DNA of 61,255 bases, from NCBI RefSeq assembly GCF_000426305.1, contig NZ_KE384518.1, forward strand, positions 214,935 to 276,189, read 5' to 3'. This DNA comes from Anaerovorax odorimutans DSM 5092 (GTDB lineage: Bacteria; Bacillota; Clostridia; Peptostreptococcales; Anaerovoracaceae). The translations under genes were made by a program, and so were the position numbers. This document shows, piece after piece, positions 16,643 through 25,635 of the stretch (its first letter is position 1; the number at the start of each line of letters is the position of its first letter). The notes below the pieces were generated by a model. It ran no database searches and had not been told where the DNA came from. It worked only from the letters and a program-made list of their open reading frames with translations.

Positions 16643-17773
16643 ATGTTAAAAGAAGCTTTAAGGTCAGTTTGGGCAGAAATTAATTTGAATAATTTAGATT
16701 ATAATATAAAACAAATTAAAGAAAAAATCGGTTGCAATACTGAAATTATTGGTGTTGTTAAAGCAGATGCCTATGGTCACGGTTCTATTGAAGTTTCAAG
16801 AATTTTACTTAAAAATTGTGTTAATACTTTAGCAGTAGCTACCTTAAACGAAGCAATAATACTTAGAAACGAAGGCATTACTAGTACCATTATTACATTA
16901 GGAATAACACCTGATATGTACGTTAATACATTATTATCATATGATATAACACCAGTTGTGTCATCATATGACAATGCTTTATTTATTTCAAAGGCGGCCA
17001 ATAAATTAAATAAAACATGTTCAATTATTATTGCTGTTGACTCCGGAATGGGAAGAATCGGATTTCTGCCTACTGAGGACAGTATTGAACAAATTAAAAA
17101 TATTAATAATCTTTCTAACATTAAAATAAAAGGAATACTTTCACATTTCTCCACAGCTGATGAAATGAATAAAAATTACGCAAATCATCAACTTTCTGTT
17201 TATAATACCTTCTGGGAGAATTTGAAAAATTCGGGAATAGAAATAAATTTTAGAACTATGGGCAACAGTGCTGCTGTCATGGAACTTCCTTTGTCACATT
17301 TTGATGCTGTAAGACCGGGAATTATTCTCTATGGTTGTTATCCATCAAATATGGTTGACAAAAATCAGCTTTCTATAAAACCTGTTATGTCTGTAAAATC
17401 TAATATTATACATCTTAAAACACTGCCTATGAATTCATCTATAAGTTATGGAAGAAATTTTACTACAAGTAAAGAAAGTCTTATCGGTACCATAAATATA
17501 GGTTATGCAGATGGTTATCCTCGTGCTTTAAATGGTAACGGCAGAGTAATTGTAAATGGCGTTTATGCACCAGTCGTAGGGAATATTTGTATGGATCAAT
17601 GTATGGTTGACGTTACCCATGTTCCCAATGTTAAACTTGGAGATGAAGTAATTATCATGGGAAGCCATAATGATTTAAGTATTTCGGCAGATGAGATTGC
17701 TGAAAAAACAAACACAATAAATTATGAAATTTTATGTAGGTTTGGTCAACGATTGCCGAAAATATATATTTAG
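16643..17773 (+). CDS. alr: Alanine racemase
   Basis: 376 residues. It is PLP-dependent and interconverts L- and D-alanine for peptidoglycan. The N-terminal TIM barrel contains GVVKADAYGHG with the PLP lysine K40, AVDSGMGRIGF and LSHFSTAD. The C-terminal beta domain has ISYGRNF with the catalytic tyrosine, INIGYADGYPRAL and VGNICMDQCMVDV. It is intact and full length. The ATG follows AAGAAAGGA. It is monocistronic and followed by a strong terminator at 17838-17867. Confidence 0.95.
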   Translation: MLKEALRSVWAEINLNNLDYNIKQIKEKIGCNTEIIGVVKADAYGHGSIEVSRILLKNCVNTLAVATLNEAIILRNEGITSTIITLGITPDMYVNTLLSYDITPVVSSYDNALFISKAANKLNKTCSIIIAVDSGMGRIGFLPTEDSIEQIKNINNLSNIKIKGILSHFSTADEMNKNYANHQLSVYNTFWENLKNSGIEINFRTMGNSAAVMELPLSHFDAVRPGIILYGCYPSNMVDKNQLSIKPVMSVKSNIIHLKTLPMNSSISYGRNFTTSKESLIGTINIGYADGYPRALNGNGRVIVNGVYAPVVGNICMDQCMVDVTHVPNVKLGDEVIIMGSHNDLSISADEIAEKTNTINYEILCRFGQRLPKIYI

Positions 17774-17837
17774 AAAGGTTAAGCTTTATTATAAATAGTA
17801 ACTATTTTTTACATAAGATTAACTTTAATAATTACTA

Positions 17838-17867
17838 CAAAAAGTCCTTTTAAGGACTTTTTTTTAA
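17838..17867 (+). terminator. Terminator after alr
   Basis: AAAAAGTCCTT and AAGGACTTTTTTTT form an almost loop-free perfect stem with a T tail. Confidence 0.9.
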
Positions 17868-18010
17868 TGCAAAAATATACAAAAAATAAAATTGCTAAAA
17901 GGTAATCTTTTCTCTGGATGCATTAAAAAAACTTTAAGAATAGCAAGCTAATAAAAGTATCTGTATTATAATGGCTGAATAACATTGTCTTTGTATATTG
18001 ACATAAATCA

Positions 18011-18053
18011 AATAAAGCTGTCAATATTATGATAATAAATTGGCAGCTTTATT
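18011..18053. terminator. Hairpin in the alr/lipoprotein gap
   Basis: AATAAAGCTGTCAA pairs with TTGGCAGCTTTATT. It lies downstream of both convergent genes. The rest of the gap 17774-18142 shows nothing else. Confidence 0.55.
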
Positions 18054-18142
18054 AAGTTGTAAAATTAGTAAAGCAAGTATTTTTTTAACTTGTACCCCTT
18101 CCTTTCATTTTTTAATCGTATTAACATTTTGTTATCTATTAA

Positions 18143-19075
18143 TTATTCTAAAATTATATTTGTAAATTCAATTTTTCCCTCCTGTATCTTAATAGAAAAA
18201 TTTTTAATATCAGCATACATTTTTTCATTAAGTGATTTTTGAGCATTCGTAGTGTTTATATCTATTTCATAAGTATTTTTGTTAATATTTTTTATAATTG
18301 TAATTGGTATTTCTTCACTGGTAAATAATAGTACATTTAACGGTTCGGCCAACGAACTAAAATTAGTATTAATGGTTTCTTTCTCTAAAGCCTCACGAGT
18401 CATCTCCCCTTGATAATTATTATAAAATATTTCTTTAAAAACTTTATTTCCCTCATTAATATAATAATCTACTATTGTATCAGACTTTATGTAACCACTA
18501 TAATTTATAGTTGCATTATTTTGGTCAGTATTACTTAACTTAAAAGTATCTAAATTTTGTTCTATTAAATATATTAACATTTGAAAAGGATCGTTTGCTT
18601 GTTTCGTCGATAAATGCATATTTTCAATTAGCTTTGTATCTAGGTTAATGGAATTTTCAAATTCTTTTTTTAAGATAATGTTAGCTAACGAATCTATTTT
18701 ATAATTAGAGCTGTCTATATTAGAAGTAAATTTAGATAACTCAAATCCTTTTTCAGAAAACTTTTCATTTGATTTTACAAAAATTGTTAAATCTTGATTT
18801 TGAGTAATTGATATATAACTTCTATAGTAGGGATTTCTTTTTAAATTAAAATTTGCAAAAGAAGTTTTATCACCAATGCTCTCATTTTCAAATATTTCTC
18901 TATTTATTACATTGTATTTAATTGAATCTGCATCTTTAAATTGTTTTATAAAATCTTTTAATGTTTCCTCTTCTGCTGAAATTTCTTGTTTTTCAGGTAT
19001 GTCAGAACATCCAATCAATAAGCTAAAACAAATAGAAATACATATAAATATAACTAAAATTTTTATTTTTTTCAT
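18143..19075 (-). CDS. Lipoprotein of unknown function
   Basis: 310 residues with a lipoprotein signal peptide. Lysines are followed by a hydrophobic stretch and the lipobox LLIGC at about residue 19-23, so it should be anchored to the outer face of the membrane. The mature part is hydrophilic and mixed alpha/beta. A region (EFENSINLDTKLIENMHLST, INYSGYIKSDTIVDYYIN) suggests a ligand-binding outer-surface fold of the LolA/LppX-like kind found in clostridial lipoproteins. This is only a resemblance. It is monocistronic. A long AT-rich leader precedes it. Confidence 0.75.
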   Translation of the reverse strand: MKKIKILVIFICISICFSLLIGCSDIPEKQEISAEEETLKDFIKQFKDADSIKYNVINREIFENESIGDKTSFANFNLKRNPYYRSYISITQNQDLTIFVKSNEKFSEKGFELSKFTSNIDSSNYKIDSLANIILKKEFENSINLDTKLIENMHLSTKQANDPFQMLIYLIEQNLDTFKLSNTDQNNATINYSGYIKSDTIVDYYINEGNKVFKEIFYNNYQGEMTREALEKETINTNFSSLAEPLNVLLFTSEEIPITIIKNINKNTYEIDINTTNAQKSLNEKMYADIKNFSIKIQEGKIEFTNIILE

Positions 19076-19552
19076 TTAAAACCCTCTCTTTTCAGATTTT
19101 TCATTGCAAAACTTCACCTCTCTTCTTTTTAATTAACATATTTATTGATAAAAACAAAAAAATACTTAAGATAATTTATCTGTAGAAATAATTTTAACAA
19201 GCTAGCTTATCAAACATTAATTTTTTTAGCCTTTTAATGATATTATTTATTCATTTCTTAATCTCGTTATCAGTTGAGTACTAATTTAGTTAATAATTAC
19301 TTGTATGTGTTTATATTAGCATATGAATATATATTTTATTGTCAAAACGAGTCGACAAAAAAATAAACAAAAAAGGCTTGCTATGGCATTTAATCTTACC
19401 AAAGCAAGCTTTTGTTTTGTTATTTACAGACTTTTTTCATTGTCTCTTTTTTCACAGTTTTCTTTTTTATATTCTCAAATCTCTTTTTTGTAGTTTCTTT
19501 ACAGAAATTTATATAACTCCTTTTTAAAAAACTTTTATTAATAGTTTAATAC
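19076..19552. other. Intergenic stretch between lipoprotein and repeat protein
   Basis: It is AT-rich with no convincing gene. It contains the terminator at 19371-19414 for the leftward surface-protein operon and presumably the promoter of the lipoprotein gene. Confidence 0.6.
19371..19414 (-). terminator. Terminator of the adhesin operon
   Basis: Read leftward, AAAAGCTTGCT pairs with AGCAAGCC, followed by a TTTTTTG run. Confidence 0.7.
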
Positions 19553-20572
19553 TTATTTAACTATTTTAAAACCATTTTTCAAAGTATATTTTATTGTAAT
19601 CATATTTTCTCCTGCTTGCAGTTCCATAGAATCACTGCTGTTTAAACAATTTGTAAATTCATACTCTTGCTCATAGCTGTATTCTGCAAATTTTACAGTC
19701 TCTCCAATATTTAGGTTTTCTATGGTTTCATAGTCATCACAAACTTTATCGCCATATTCAAATAAATGATGAATAACTAAGGTACATTCTTCTTCAGGAA
19801 CAATCGGTTCTTCTGCTGCTGGTTCTTCTACTGCCGCCTCTTTATCTTCAGAATCCTCTGTATCTTTATTTTCTATATTTCCTACTTCGCTGTCTTCATT
19901 ATCTGAATCTTTAATTTGCGGTTCTTCTGTTGCCGCCTCTTTATCTCCAGATTCCTCTGCATCTTTATTTTCTATATTTCCGGCTTCGCTGTCTTCACTA
20001 TCTGAATCTTTAATTCCCGGTTCTTCTGTTGCCGCCTCTTTATCTCCAGATTCCTCTGTATCTCCATTTTCTATATTTCCGGCTTCGCTGTCCTTATTAT
20101 CTGAATCTTTAATTCCCGGTTCTTCTGTTGCCGCCTCTTTATCTCCAGATTCCTCTGTATCTCCATTTTCTATATTTCCGGCTTCGCTGTTCTTATTATC
20201 TGAATCTTTAATTCCCGGTTCTTCTGCTGCCGCCCCTTTATCCTCGGATTCCTCTGTATCTCCATTTTCTATATTTCCGGCTTCGCTGTCCTTATTATCT
20301 GAATCTTTAATTCCCGGTTCTTCTGTTGCCGCCTCTTTATCTCCAGATTCCTCTGTATCTTTATTTTCTATATTTCCAGCTTCGCTGTCTTCATTACCAG
20401 AAGAGTTAATTTCTGATTCTCCTGCAGTTGACTGCTCATCTGCAGCTTTACTGTCAGAAATTTTTATATCTGATTCTTTTTCCATATCAGATTCTGATGC
20501 AAAAGCGATTACTTGTATATTAAAAGACAACATAAATCCAACTAGTATAATACCAATTATTTTTTTTATCAT
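19553..20572 (-). CDS. Secreted acidic repeat protein
   Basis: 339 residues. A signal peptide (1-26, ending VIAFASES) is followed by a Glu/Asp/Ser-rich stalk. Within it, five 33-residue repeats and a partial sixth (64-251) begin EAGNIEN and contain EESGDKEAATEEP. A C-terminal domain of about 75 residues (CTLVIHHLFEYGDKVCDDYE ... TIKYTLKNGF) looks like a MucBP-type beta-grasp domain. There is no LPXTG or other anchor, so it is either released or held by partner binding. It starts 29 bp after the adhesin gene and is surely cotranscribed with it. Its stalk may act as a spacer or decoy in an adhesin complex. Confidence 0.85.
   Translation of the reverse strand: MIKKIIGIILVGFMLSFNIQVIAFASESDMEKESDIKISDSKAADEQSTAGESEINSSGNEDSEAGNIENKDTEESGDKEAATEEPGIKDSDNKDSEAGNIENGDTEESEDKGAAAEEPGIKDSDNKNSEAGNIENGDTEESGDKEAATEEPGIKDSDNKDSEAGNIENGDTEESGDKEAATEEPGIKDSDSEDSEAGNIENKDAEESGDKEAATEEPQIKDSDNEDSEVGNIENKDTEDSEDKEAAVEEPAAEEPIVPEEECTLVIHHLFEYGDKVCDDYETIENLNIGETVKFAEYSYEQEYEFTNCLNSSDSMELQAGENMITIKYTLKNGFKIVK
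19820..20383 (-). repeat. 99-bp in-frame tandem repeat, five and two-thirds copies
   Basis: It encodes the 33-residue units of the secreted repeat protein. Copies differ by few substitutions, so copy number is likely to vary by slippage or recombination. Confidence 0.9.
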
Positions 20573-20601
20573 AATTTTTACTCCTTTTTCTTTATAACAT
20601 C

Positions 20602-23600
20602 CTAAGAATTTTTTAATTTTTTTCTTAGTGCTGTACCCAAAATTATTAACCCTACACCAAGGCCATAGAAAATATCTTTTCCAAATCCGCCTGTTATAGG
20701 AAGACTTCCTAATGGTATTTTCTCATCTTCTATGGTAATAGGCGACATATTTTGTTCTGTATTTGGATCTTCTATTATTGGTCCCAGTGGGACTTCATTA
20801 TCATCAATATTTAATTCCTCACTATCATCAGAATCACTTGAGGTACTACCACCGCTGCCTCCACCGCCGCTATGTGAACGTTTCTCATTCTCTACAGTAA
20901 AGGTAAGCTCAATATTATCCTTTGTAAAATCACTTGCTTTAATATTCAGGACTTCTCCATTGGTAACATAGCCGGAAGGAGCCGCTGTTTCCTTTATTGT
21001 GTAATTTCCCCTTCTGATATTCTCAAATTTAGCTATTGCATTATCTCCTTCTGATATACTGCTTGCCACAATATTTTTATTTTCATCATAAAGTGTAAAT
21101 TTGGCTCCTTTTAAAGGATTCCCTGCTTTGTCTACTTTAGATATTGAAATATTTCCTTTATATGCAATATTTTTTATTGTTGGAATATCTTTTACAGTAT
21201 CACTAAAGCCTTTACCTGTAAAATATGAAACCTTTCCGTCTTTATCAACAACTGCCTTTATTACATTATCAGATGTATCTTTTAGATAACCTGTTGGCAA
21301 TGCAGTTTCTACAATATAATAAGTCCCCATTTCCACATCTTTAAAAGTTACCGAACCGTTTTCCGCACTTTTTGATTTCCCTACTATATTTTTATCACCT
21401 AAAGCATCTTTATACAAGGTAAACTCTGCATCTCCCAGTGCATTTCCCAGTTCATCAGTCTTTAAAATCTGAATGGCTCTTAATAGAACCTTATTTGTAA
21501 TTTCCACATCGACAGTTGCTTCTGTTAATGTATTTAGTTCAATTATTTTACTTGCAGAAGAATCATCAATTTCATATCCGATAGGTGCTGTAATTTCTAC
21601 AAGCTTGTATTTACCTGATTTTAAACGCTTAAAAGTGATTTTTCCATCTTTATCTGTAACCTTTTTATATTTAAAAGTTTCAATTGAATCATCTGCTCCT
21701 GAAAGTTCATATAATTCAAATACTGCTCCTTGAAGAACTTTCCCTGTAACACCTTCTGCTTTCTTTGTTAAATTGATTTTTCCTGCTAAATTGGCCCATG
21801 CACCACCATCTGCATATTCAATTTTAACGCTTTCGTCTTTTGTAACAATCTCTGTTTTAACACCTTCTAAAGAAGCACTGTTATTTATCTCTGTTACAGT
21901 ATCACTTGTGATTCTCGTTACCAGTTTAATTCTGTAAGAGCCATTTGTTTCCGGAAGTTTTATACGCAGTGTTTTGTTTTCGTAAGTAATTCCTTCCTGC
22001 ACAATTGCCTGGTCAACTTCAGAATCCTTCGTCTCGTTTCCACCTGCATCCAGCTTCATTTTCCACATGCTAATAGCGTAATTATCTCCGTCCATTTTCG
22101 GCTCAAGATAATCCTCAAGCTTATCAATAACATAAACTTTGTCTAAACCATCCTTAACAGGCAGATTAATAGAATTTTTGTTTACATCAATTGTCCATAC
22201 TGCATCACCTGTATATTTTCCTGAGCCATCTTTATCCAATGCCCCTGATTTGGATATAATATTATTTTTTATATAAACAGCTTCCCAATCACTTTGAGTA
22301 TTAACAACAGTGCTTCCGCTTATTCCTGCCGTATTTCTTACAGTTATTCCCTTATTCTCTGCAAACAATTTATCTGCACCTTCGTCTGAAAGTTTAGTCT
22401 TTATGAGTATCACATATTTATCGCTTATCTTATTAAATTCAAATTTAATAACCTGCTCATCTTCATTTTTATTACTAACCTCTACATGTTTAATAAGCGC
22501 ACTTACTTCTGTATCTGTAAGCTTATTTCCTTCTTTTTCAATTGTTGCTTTTCCATTGCCAAGGTTTACTTTACCGCCTTTATAAATTTCATAAAAATCA
22601 TCTCCGTCAACTTTCCAGTATTTTGGAAGTGTATCTTCTATAATTCCGTTATCAATATCTAAAGAATTATGATTTACATAAAGTCTCCATGTGATTGTAC
22701 GATCCACGTAATTATATGAGCCCTCATATTCTTTATCAAGCACACAACTATAATGATATTCAGATGCACCGGCATATAATCTATCATTGCTGTCTCCATA
22801 ATGCAGGCAAGCATAATTGGTCATTTTATACTGCTGAGATTTACTGTTTATTCCATAAGCCTTTTTATCTGTATATTTAGTTTTTAAGTGTATTTTTTCA
22901 GTACTTGTTACATCTCCTAAATATATTTCTAAAATCTGAACTTCAATGGAAGAATCTAATTCTTTTGTAGTTACTTTATACTGCCCTTTTGCTGTAAATG
23001 AATCACTTTCATTGAGTGCATTTGCTGTTACCCCTTCTATGTTAAGAGTCCCATCAATATATCTTTGATTATAATTTACATTATCATACTTATATTTTTC
23101 AAATCCTGAACCATCTAGTAAAGTTTTTATATCACTTCCTTTATTACTAACAAAACTTACTTCGTCTGTATTATATGCAAAAATCTCAACAACTGTAGAG
23201 TTTTTAATTTCCTTACCGGCTTTATCTATTTCTATTTTCCAAGGCATTTCATTCTTTTTAAAATCATAATTACCATCAGTACTCTTTTTTATAAAGCCTG
23301 TGGATATATATGCCGATCTGTCTCCTGTTCCTATATCACTTGCTCCGCTGCCGCCTCCGGTAATGCTGGAGCCAACATCATTCCATGTAATATTTGCTTT
23401 ATTTTTAACGTTTGCCTGAACCGTATCATCAAGCTTTGTATTTATCTTTATGACAACTTTTTTGTTTATATCTCCCAAATAAATCTTAACAGTCTGCCCT
23501 ACTAAAGTATAATACTGTGGCTTTGTATTATCAGTTGTCAATTCTTTATCATCTATTGTAATGCCATTAAAAGTCATCCCAGAAGAAAGCGGTATATCTG

Positions 23601-24663
23601 TAACCACAACATCCTTTAATGTTGCCGAACTTTTATTTACAGTAATAGTCCAATCCACAGAGTGATTGTCTTCCTTATACTTGCCTTCCTTTGAAATTAA
23701 TTCAGGCGTTACTTTTACTATAGCTGAAGCACTTGTAGTTGTGCTTGCATCTGATAAAACTGCCACGTTATTAACTTCAATGGGATTATTATTATTTTTA
23801 GCTAAATCATTAATCTTTGTTTTATATGTTATAGTTTGGACACCTGTGATGTCATTGTCAAATGTATATTTAATTGTTTTTGTACTGTCATCAAATTGAA
23901 AATTACTGGCTTTAAAGGCAGATGGACTAATTGTAAATGAATCCTTTATAAAAGATACCTTATCAGAAATAACATCTTCAAATACATATCCATCATACGT
24001 TTTATCTTCTTTACTAGGTGTAGCCTTTACAGTCCATAAAATCTCGCCATTTGCTATATCTGCTTCACCTTTTTTTTCTAAAGAAATATATTCCGGTTCA
24101 ATCTCGGGTTTAACTTTAATAGTAAAAGTCTTTCCAAAAATAGTCATTACAACTTTATCTTCTGTAGTCTCAACTTTTTTTTCATCAAAAGTAAGTCCTG
24201 CTGAAAACCAGCCGCCTCTTCCGAAATAATCCTCATTTTCAAGTGCATCTGTAAACGTCAATGTAGCTATATTTTCAGAAACAGTTACGTTACCCAAAAC
24301 GACGCTGCTGCCATCTGCTATTTTCATTATTATTTCTGTAGTATTGAGTTTAGAAAAAGTCAAATACTTAGGTAATACAACTTGTAAATAATCTCCCTCT
24401 TTTATATCCCATCTATCGTCAGGAATACTGAAATCCACTCTCATAGTCATATCTTTAGTGGGATCAATAACATCTCCTTCACCGACTTGGGCACCATCAT
24501 TGGTAATCTTTACAGTCATATCCGATAAAGTTACCTTATTGCCGCTTACACTTTCTACATGTAAATCACTTATACTTCCTGCAAATGCCGCAGTTGACAT
24601 TGTCATAAGAAATATCATTGTAATAAGTATAAAACCAATACATTTTCTTAATCTTAATTTCAT
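20602..24663 (-). CDS. LPXTG-anchored adhesin with CnaB repeats
   Basis: 1353 residues. The signal peptide is 1-28. An N-terminal adhesin domain of Ig-like type (about 40-190) is followed by a series of collagen-adhesin-like stalk modules. These recur with patterns such as KEGKYKEDNHSVDWTITVNK and KSGALDKDGSGKYTGDAVWT. Three SpaA/CnaB prealbumin-like domains lie near the C-terminus (about 985-1245: KVLQGAVFELYEL, NALGDAEFTLYKD, PLKGAKFTLYDE). CnaB domains usually form internal Lys-Asn isopeptide bonds. A Gly/Ser-rich linker, LPITG at 1321-1325, a hydrophobic helix and RKKLKNS complete a sortase signal. It is likely an adhesin covalently fixed to the wall by the divergent sortase. Confidence 0.9.
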   Translation of the reverse strand: MKLRLRKCIGFILITMIFLMTMSTAAFAGSISDLHVESVSGNKVTLSDMTVKITNDGAQVGEGDVIDPTKDMTMRVDFSIPDDRWDIKEGDYLQVVLPKYLTFSKLNTTEIIMKIADGSSVVLGNVTVSENIATLTFTDALENEDYFGRGGWFSAGLTFDEKKVETTEDKVVMTIFGKTFTIKVKPEIEPEYISLEKKGEADIANGEILWTVKATPSKEDKTYDGYVFEDVISDKVSFIKDSFTISPSAFKASNFQFDDSTKTIKYTFDNDITGVQTITYKTKINDLAKNNNNPIEVNNVAVLSDASTTTSASAIVKVTPELISKEGKYKEDNHSVDWTITVNKSSATLKDVVVTDIPLSSGMTFNGITIDDKELTTDNTKPQYYTLVGQTVKIYLGDINKKVVIKINTKLDDTVQANVKNKANITWNDVGSSITGGGSGASDIGTGDRSAYISTGFIKKSTDGNYDFKKNEMPWKIEIDKAGKEIKNSTVVEIFAYNTDEVSFVSNKGSDIKTLLDGSGFEKYKYDNVNYNQRYIDGTLNIEGVTANALNESDSFTAKGQYKVTTKELDSSIEVQILEIYLGDVTSTEKIHLKTKYTDKKAYGINSKSQQYKMTNYACLHYGDSNDRLYAGASEYHYSCVLDKEYEGSYNYVDRTITWRLYVNHNSLDIDNGIIEDTLPKYWKVDGDDFYEIYKGGKVNLGNGKATIEKEGNKLTDTEVSALIKHVEVSNKNEDEQVIKFEFNKISDKYVILIKTKLSDEGADKLFAENKGITVRNTAGISGSTVVNTQSDWEAVYIKNNIISKSGALDKDGSGKYTGDAVWTIDVNKNSINLPVKDGLDKVYVIDKLEDYLEPKMDGDNYAISMWKMKLDAGGNETKDSEVDQAIVQEGITYENKTLRIKLPETNGSYRIKLVTRITSDTVTEINNSASLEGVKTEIVTKDESVKIEYADGGAWANLAGKINLTKKAEGVTGKVLQGAVFELYELSGADDSIETFKYKKVTDKDGKITFKRLKSGKYKLVEITAPIGYEIDDSSASKIIELNTLTEATVDVEITNKVLLRAIQILKTDELGNALGDAEFTLYKDALGDKNIVGKSKSAENGSVTFKDVEMGTYYIVETALPTGYLKDTSDNVIKAVVDKDGKVSYFTGKGFSDTVKDIPTIKNIAYKGNISISKVDKAGNPLKGAKFTLYDENKNIVASSISEGDNAIAKFENIRRGNYTIKETAAPSGYVTNGEVLNIKASDFTKDNIELTFTVENEKRSHSGGGGSGGSTSSDSDDSEELNIDDNEVPLGPIIEDPNTEQNMSPITIEDEKIPLGSLPITGGFGKDIFYGLGVGLIILGTALRKKLKNS

Positions 24664-24822
24664 AATACTTTATAACTCCTTCAATTTACCTTGAAATTAC
24701 TTTTTTATCTTATATTTAAAACCATTTTATCCTTAGCAAATCAACTAACACACACACATTCTGAATAAAACAGGTTTATTGTTAAAGTTAAAACCGAAAT
24801 AATATATTTATGTATTATATAT

Positions 24823-24857
24823 TTTATATTCCATAGGTCACAAAATAGTCACAAAAT
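24823..24857 (-). promoter_or_regulatory. SARP-type direct repeats and promoter of the adhesin operon
   Basis: Read leftward, ATTTTGTGAC occurs twice with an 11-bp period (24857-24848 and 24846-24837). After exactly 8 bp comes TATAAA (24828-24823). An 11-bp-phased direct repeat 8 bp upstream of -10 is the classic target geometry of SARP activators, and a SARP-like gene lies nearby at 25636-26892. The leader would be about 150 nt. Confidence 0.6.
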
Positions 24858-24880
24858 CATTTTTTATAAATAATTTTTTA

Positions 24881-24909
24881 TTGTAAAAATCAAATATCAA
24901 TATTATAAT
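24881..24909 (+). promoter_or_regulatory. Promoter of the sortase gene
   Basis: TTGTAA (24881-24886), 17 bp, TATAAT (24904-24909), about 43 bp before the start. The SARP-type repeats lie 24 bp upstream, so both directions could be controlled together. Confidence 0.65.
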
Positions 24910-24951
24910 TAGTAAAAAAATACACATGTAAAAAACGAGGAGTCGTTGTAG

Positions 24952-25584
24952 ATGAAAAAGTTTTCAACTTTGCTTATAATTTTAGGCATTATATTAGTTT
25001 TAACGCCGATTATTGGGAATACCTATATAAAAATCAAACAGCAGAAAATGGCCGAAACATATTTAAAGGAACTTGGAGAAAGTGAGCCTATTTGCGAATT
25101 ATCAACTCCGCAAGCACTTGATATTAAAGAGAATCCGAACTATCAAGAAAATAACGATGGAAAAAATATTCAAAATACTGTTTCGGATGTAATAGGAAAA
25201 ATAACTATTCCTGCTATATCTTCAGATTTACTTCTCTTAGAAGGTTCTGATTCTAAGCACCTTAAATATGGTGCAGGGCATATAATAGGAACTGCATTAC
25301 CCGGTGAAAAAGGTAACTGCTGTATTGCCGGTCACAGGAATTATACATTTGGAACATATTTTAACAGGATTGATGAATTAAAAAACGGTGATATTATAGA
25401 AATTTCGTATAATAACACCGTTTATAAATATGAAGTTTTTGATAATTTTGTTGTCCTTCCAACTGAAATATCAGTATTAGCAGGAACAAAGGAATCCAGT
25501 ATAGTAACCTTAATTACCTGCCACCCTAAAGGATCTAATTCTCATAGGCTCATCATAAAAGGCTCACTTATACAAAATCAATAA
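24952..25584 (+). CDS. Sortase (class D-like)
   Basis: A 210-residue transpeptidase that cleaves the LPXTG-type signal and joins the protein to the wall. An uncleaved N-terminal helix (about 5-26) anchors it. The catalytic beta barrel starts at IGKITIPAISSDLLLLEG. The catalytic His lies in CIAGHRNYTFG, the Cys in TLITCHPKG, and the Arg in SHRLIIKG. Length and the TLITC context fit class D sortases of Firmicutes, though class C-like pilin assembly is not ruled out. GAGGAG precedes the ATG. It is divergent from the LPITG adhesin, its obvious substrate. Confidence 0.92.
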   Translation: MKKFSTLLIILGIILVLTPIIGNTYIKIKQQKMAETYLKELGESEPICELSTPQALDIKENPNYQENNDGKNIQNTVSDVIGKITIPAISSDLLLLEGSDSKHLKYGAGHIIGTALPGEKGNCCIAGHRNYTFGTYFNRIDELKNGDIIEISYNNTVYKYEVFDNFVVLPTEISVLAGTKESSIVTLITCHPKGSNSHRLIIKGSLIQNQ

Positions 25585-25635
25585 TATGAAATGATAGGAT
25601 TAAATCAAACTTAATCTTTCAATAAAACTGCCATC

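Noticed and set aside
20732-24694. Several rightward frames inside the adhesin gene
   Set aside because: They are antisense shadows of the 1353-residue adhesin with no ribosome sites.
24664-24951. c-di-GMP riboswitch in the adhesin leader
   Set aside because: The leader lacks the conserved GEMM core and tetraloop-receptor pieces; only phased direct repeats were found.
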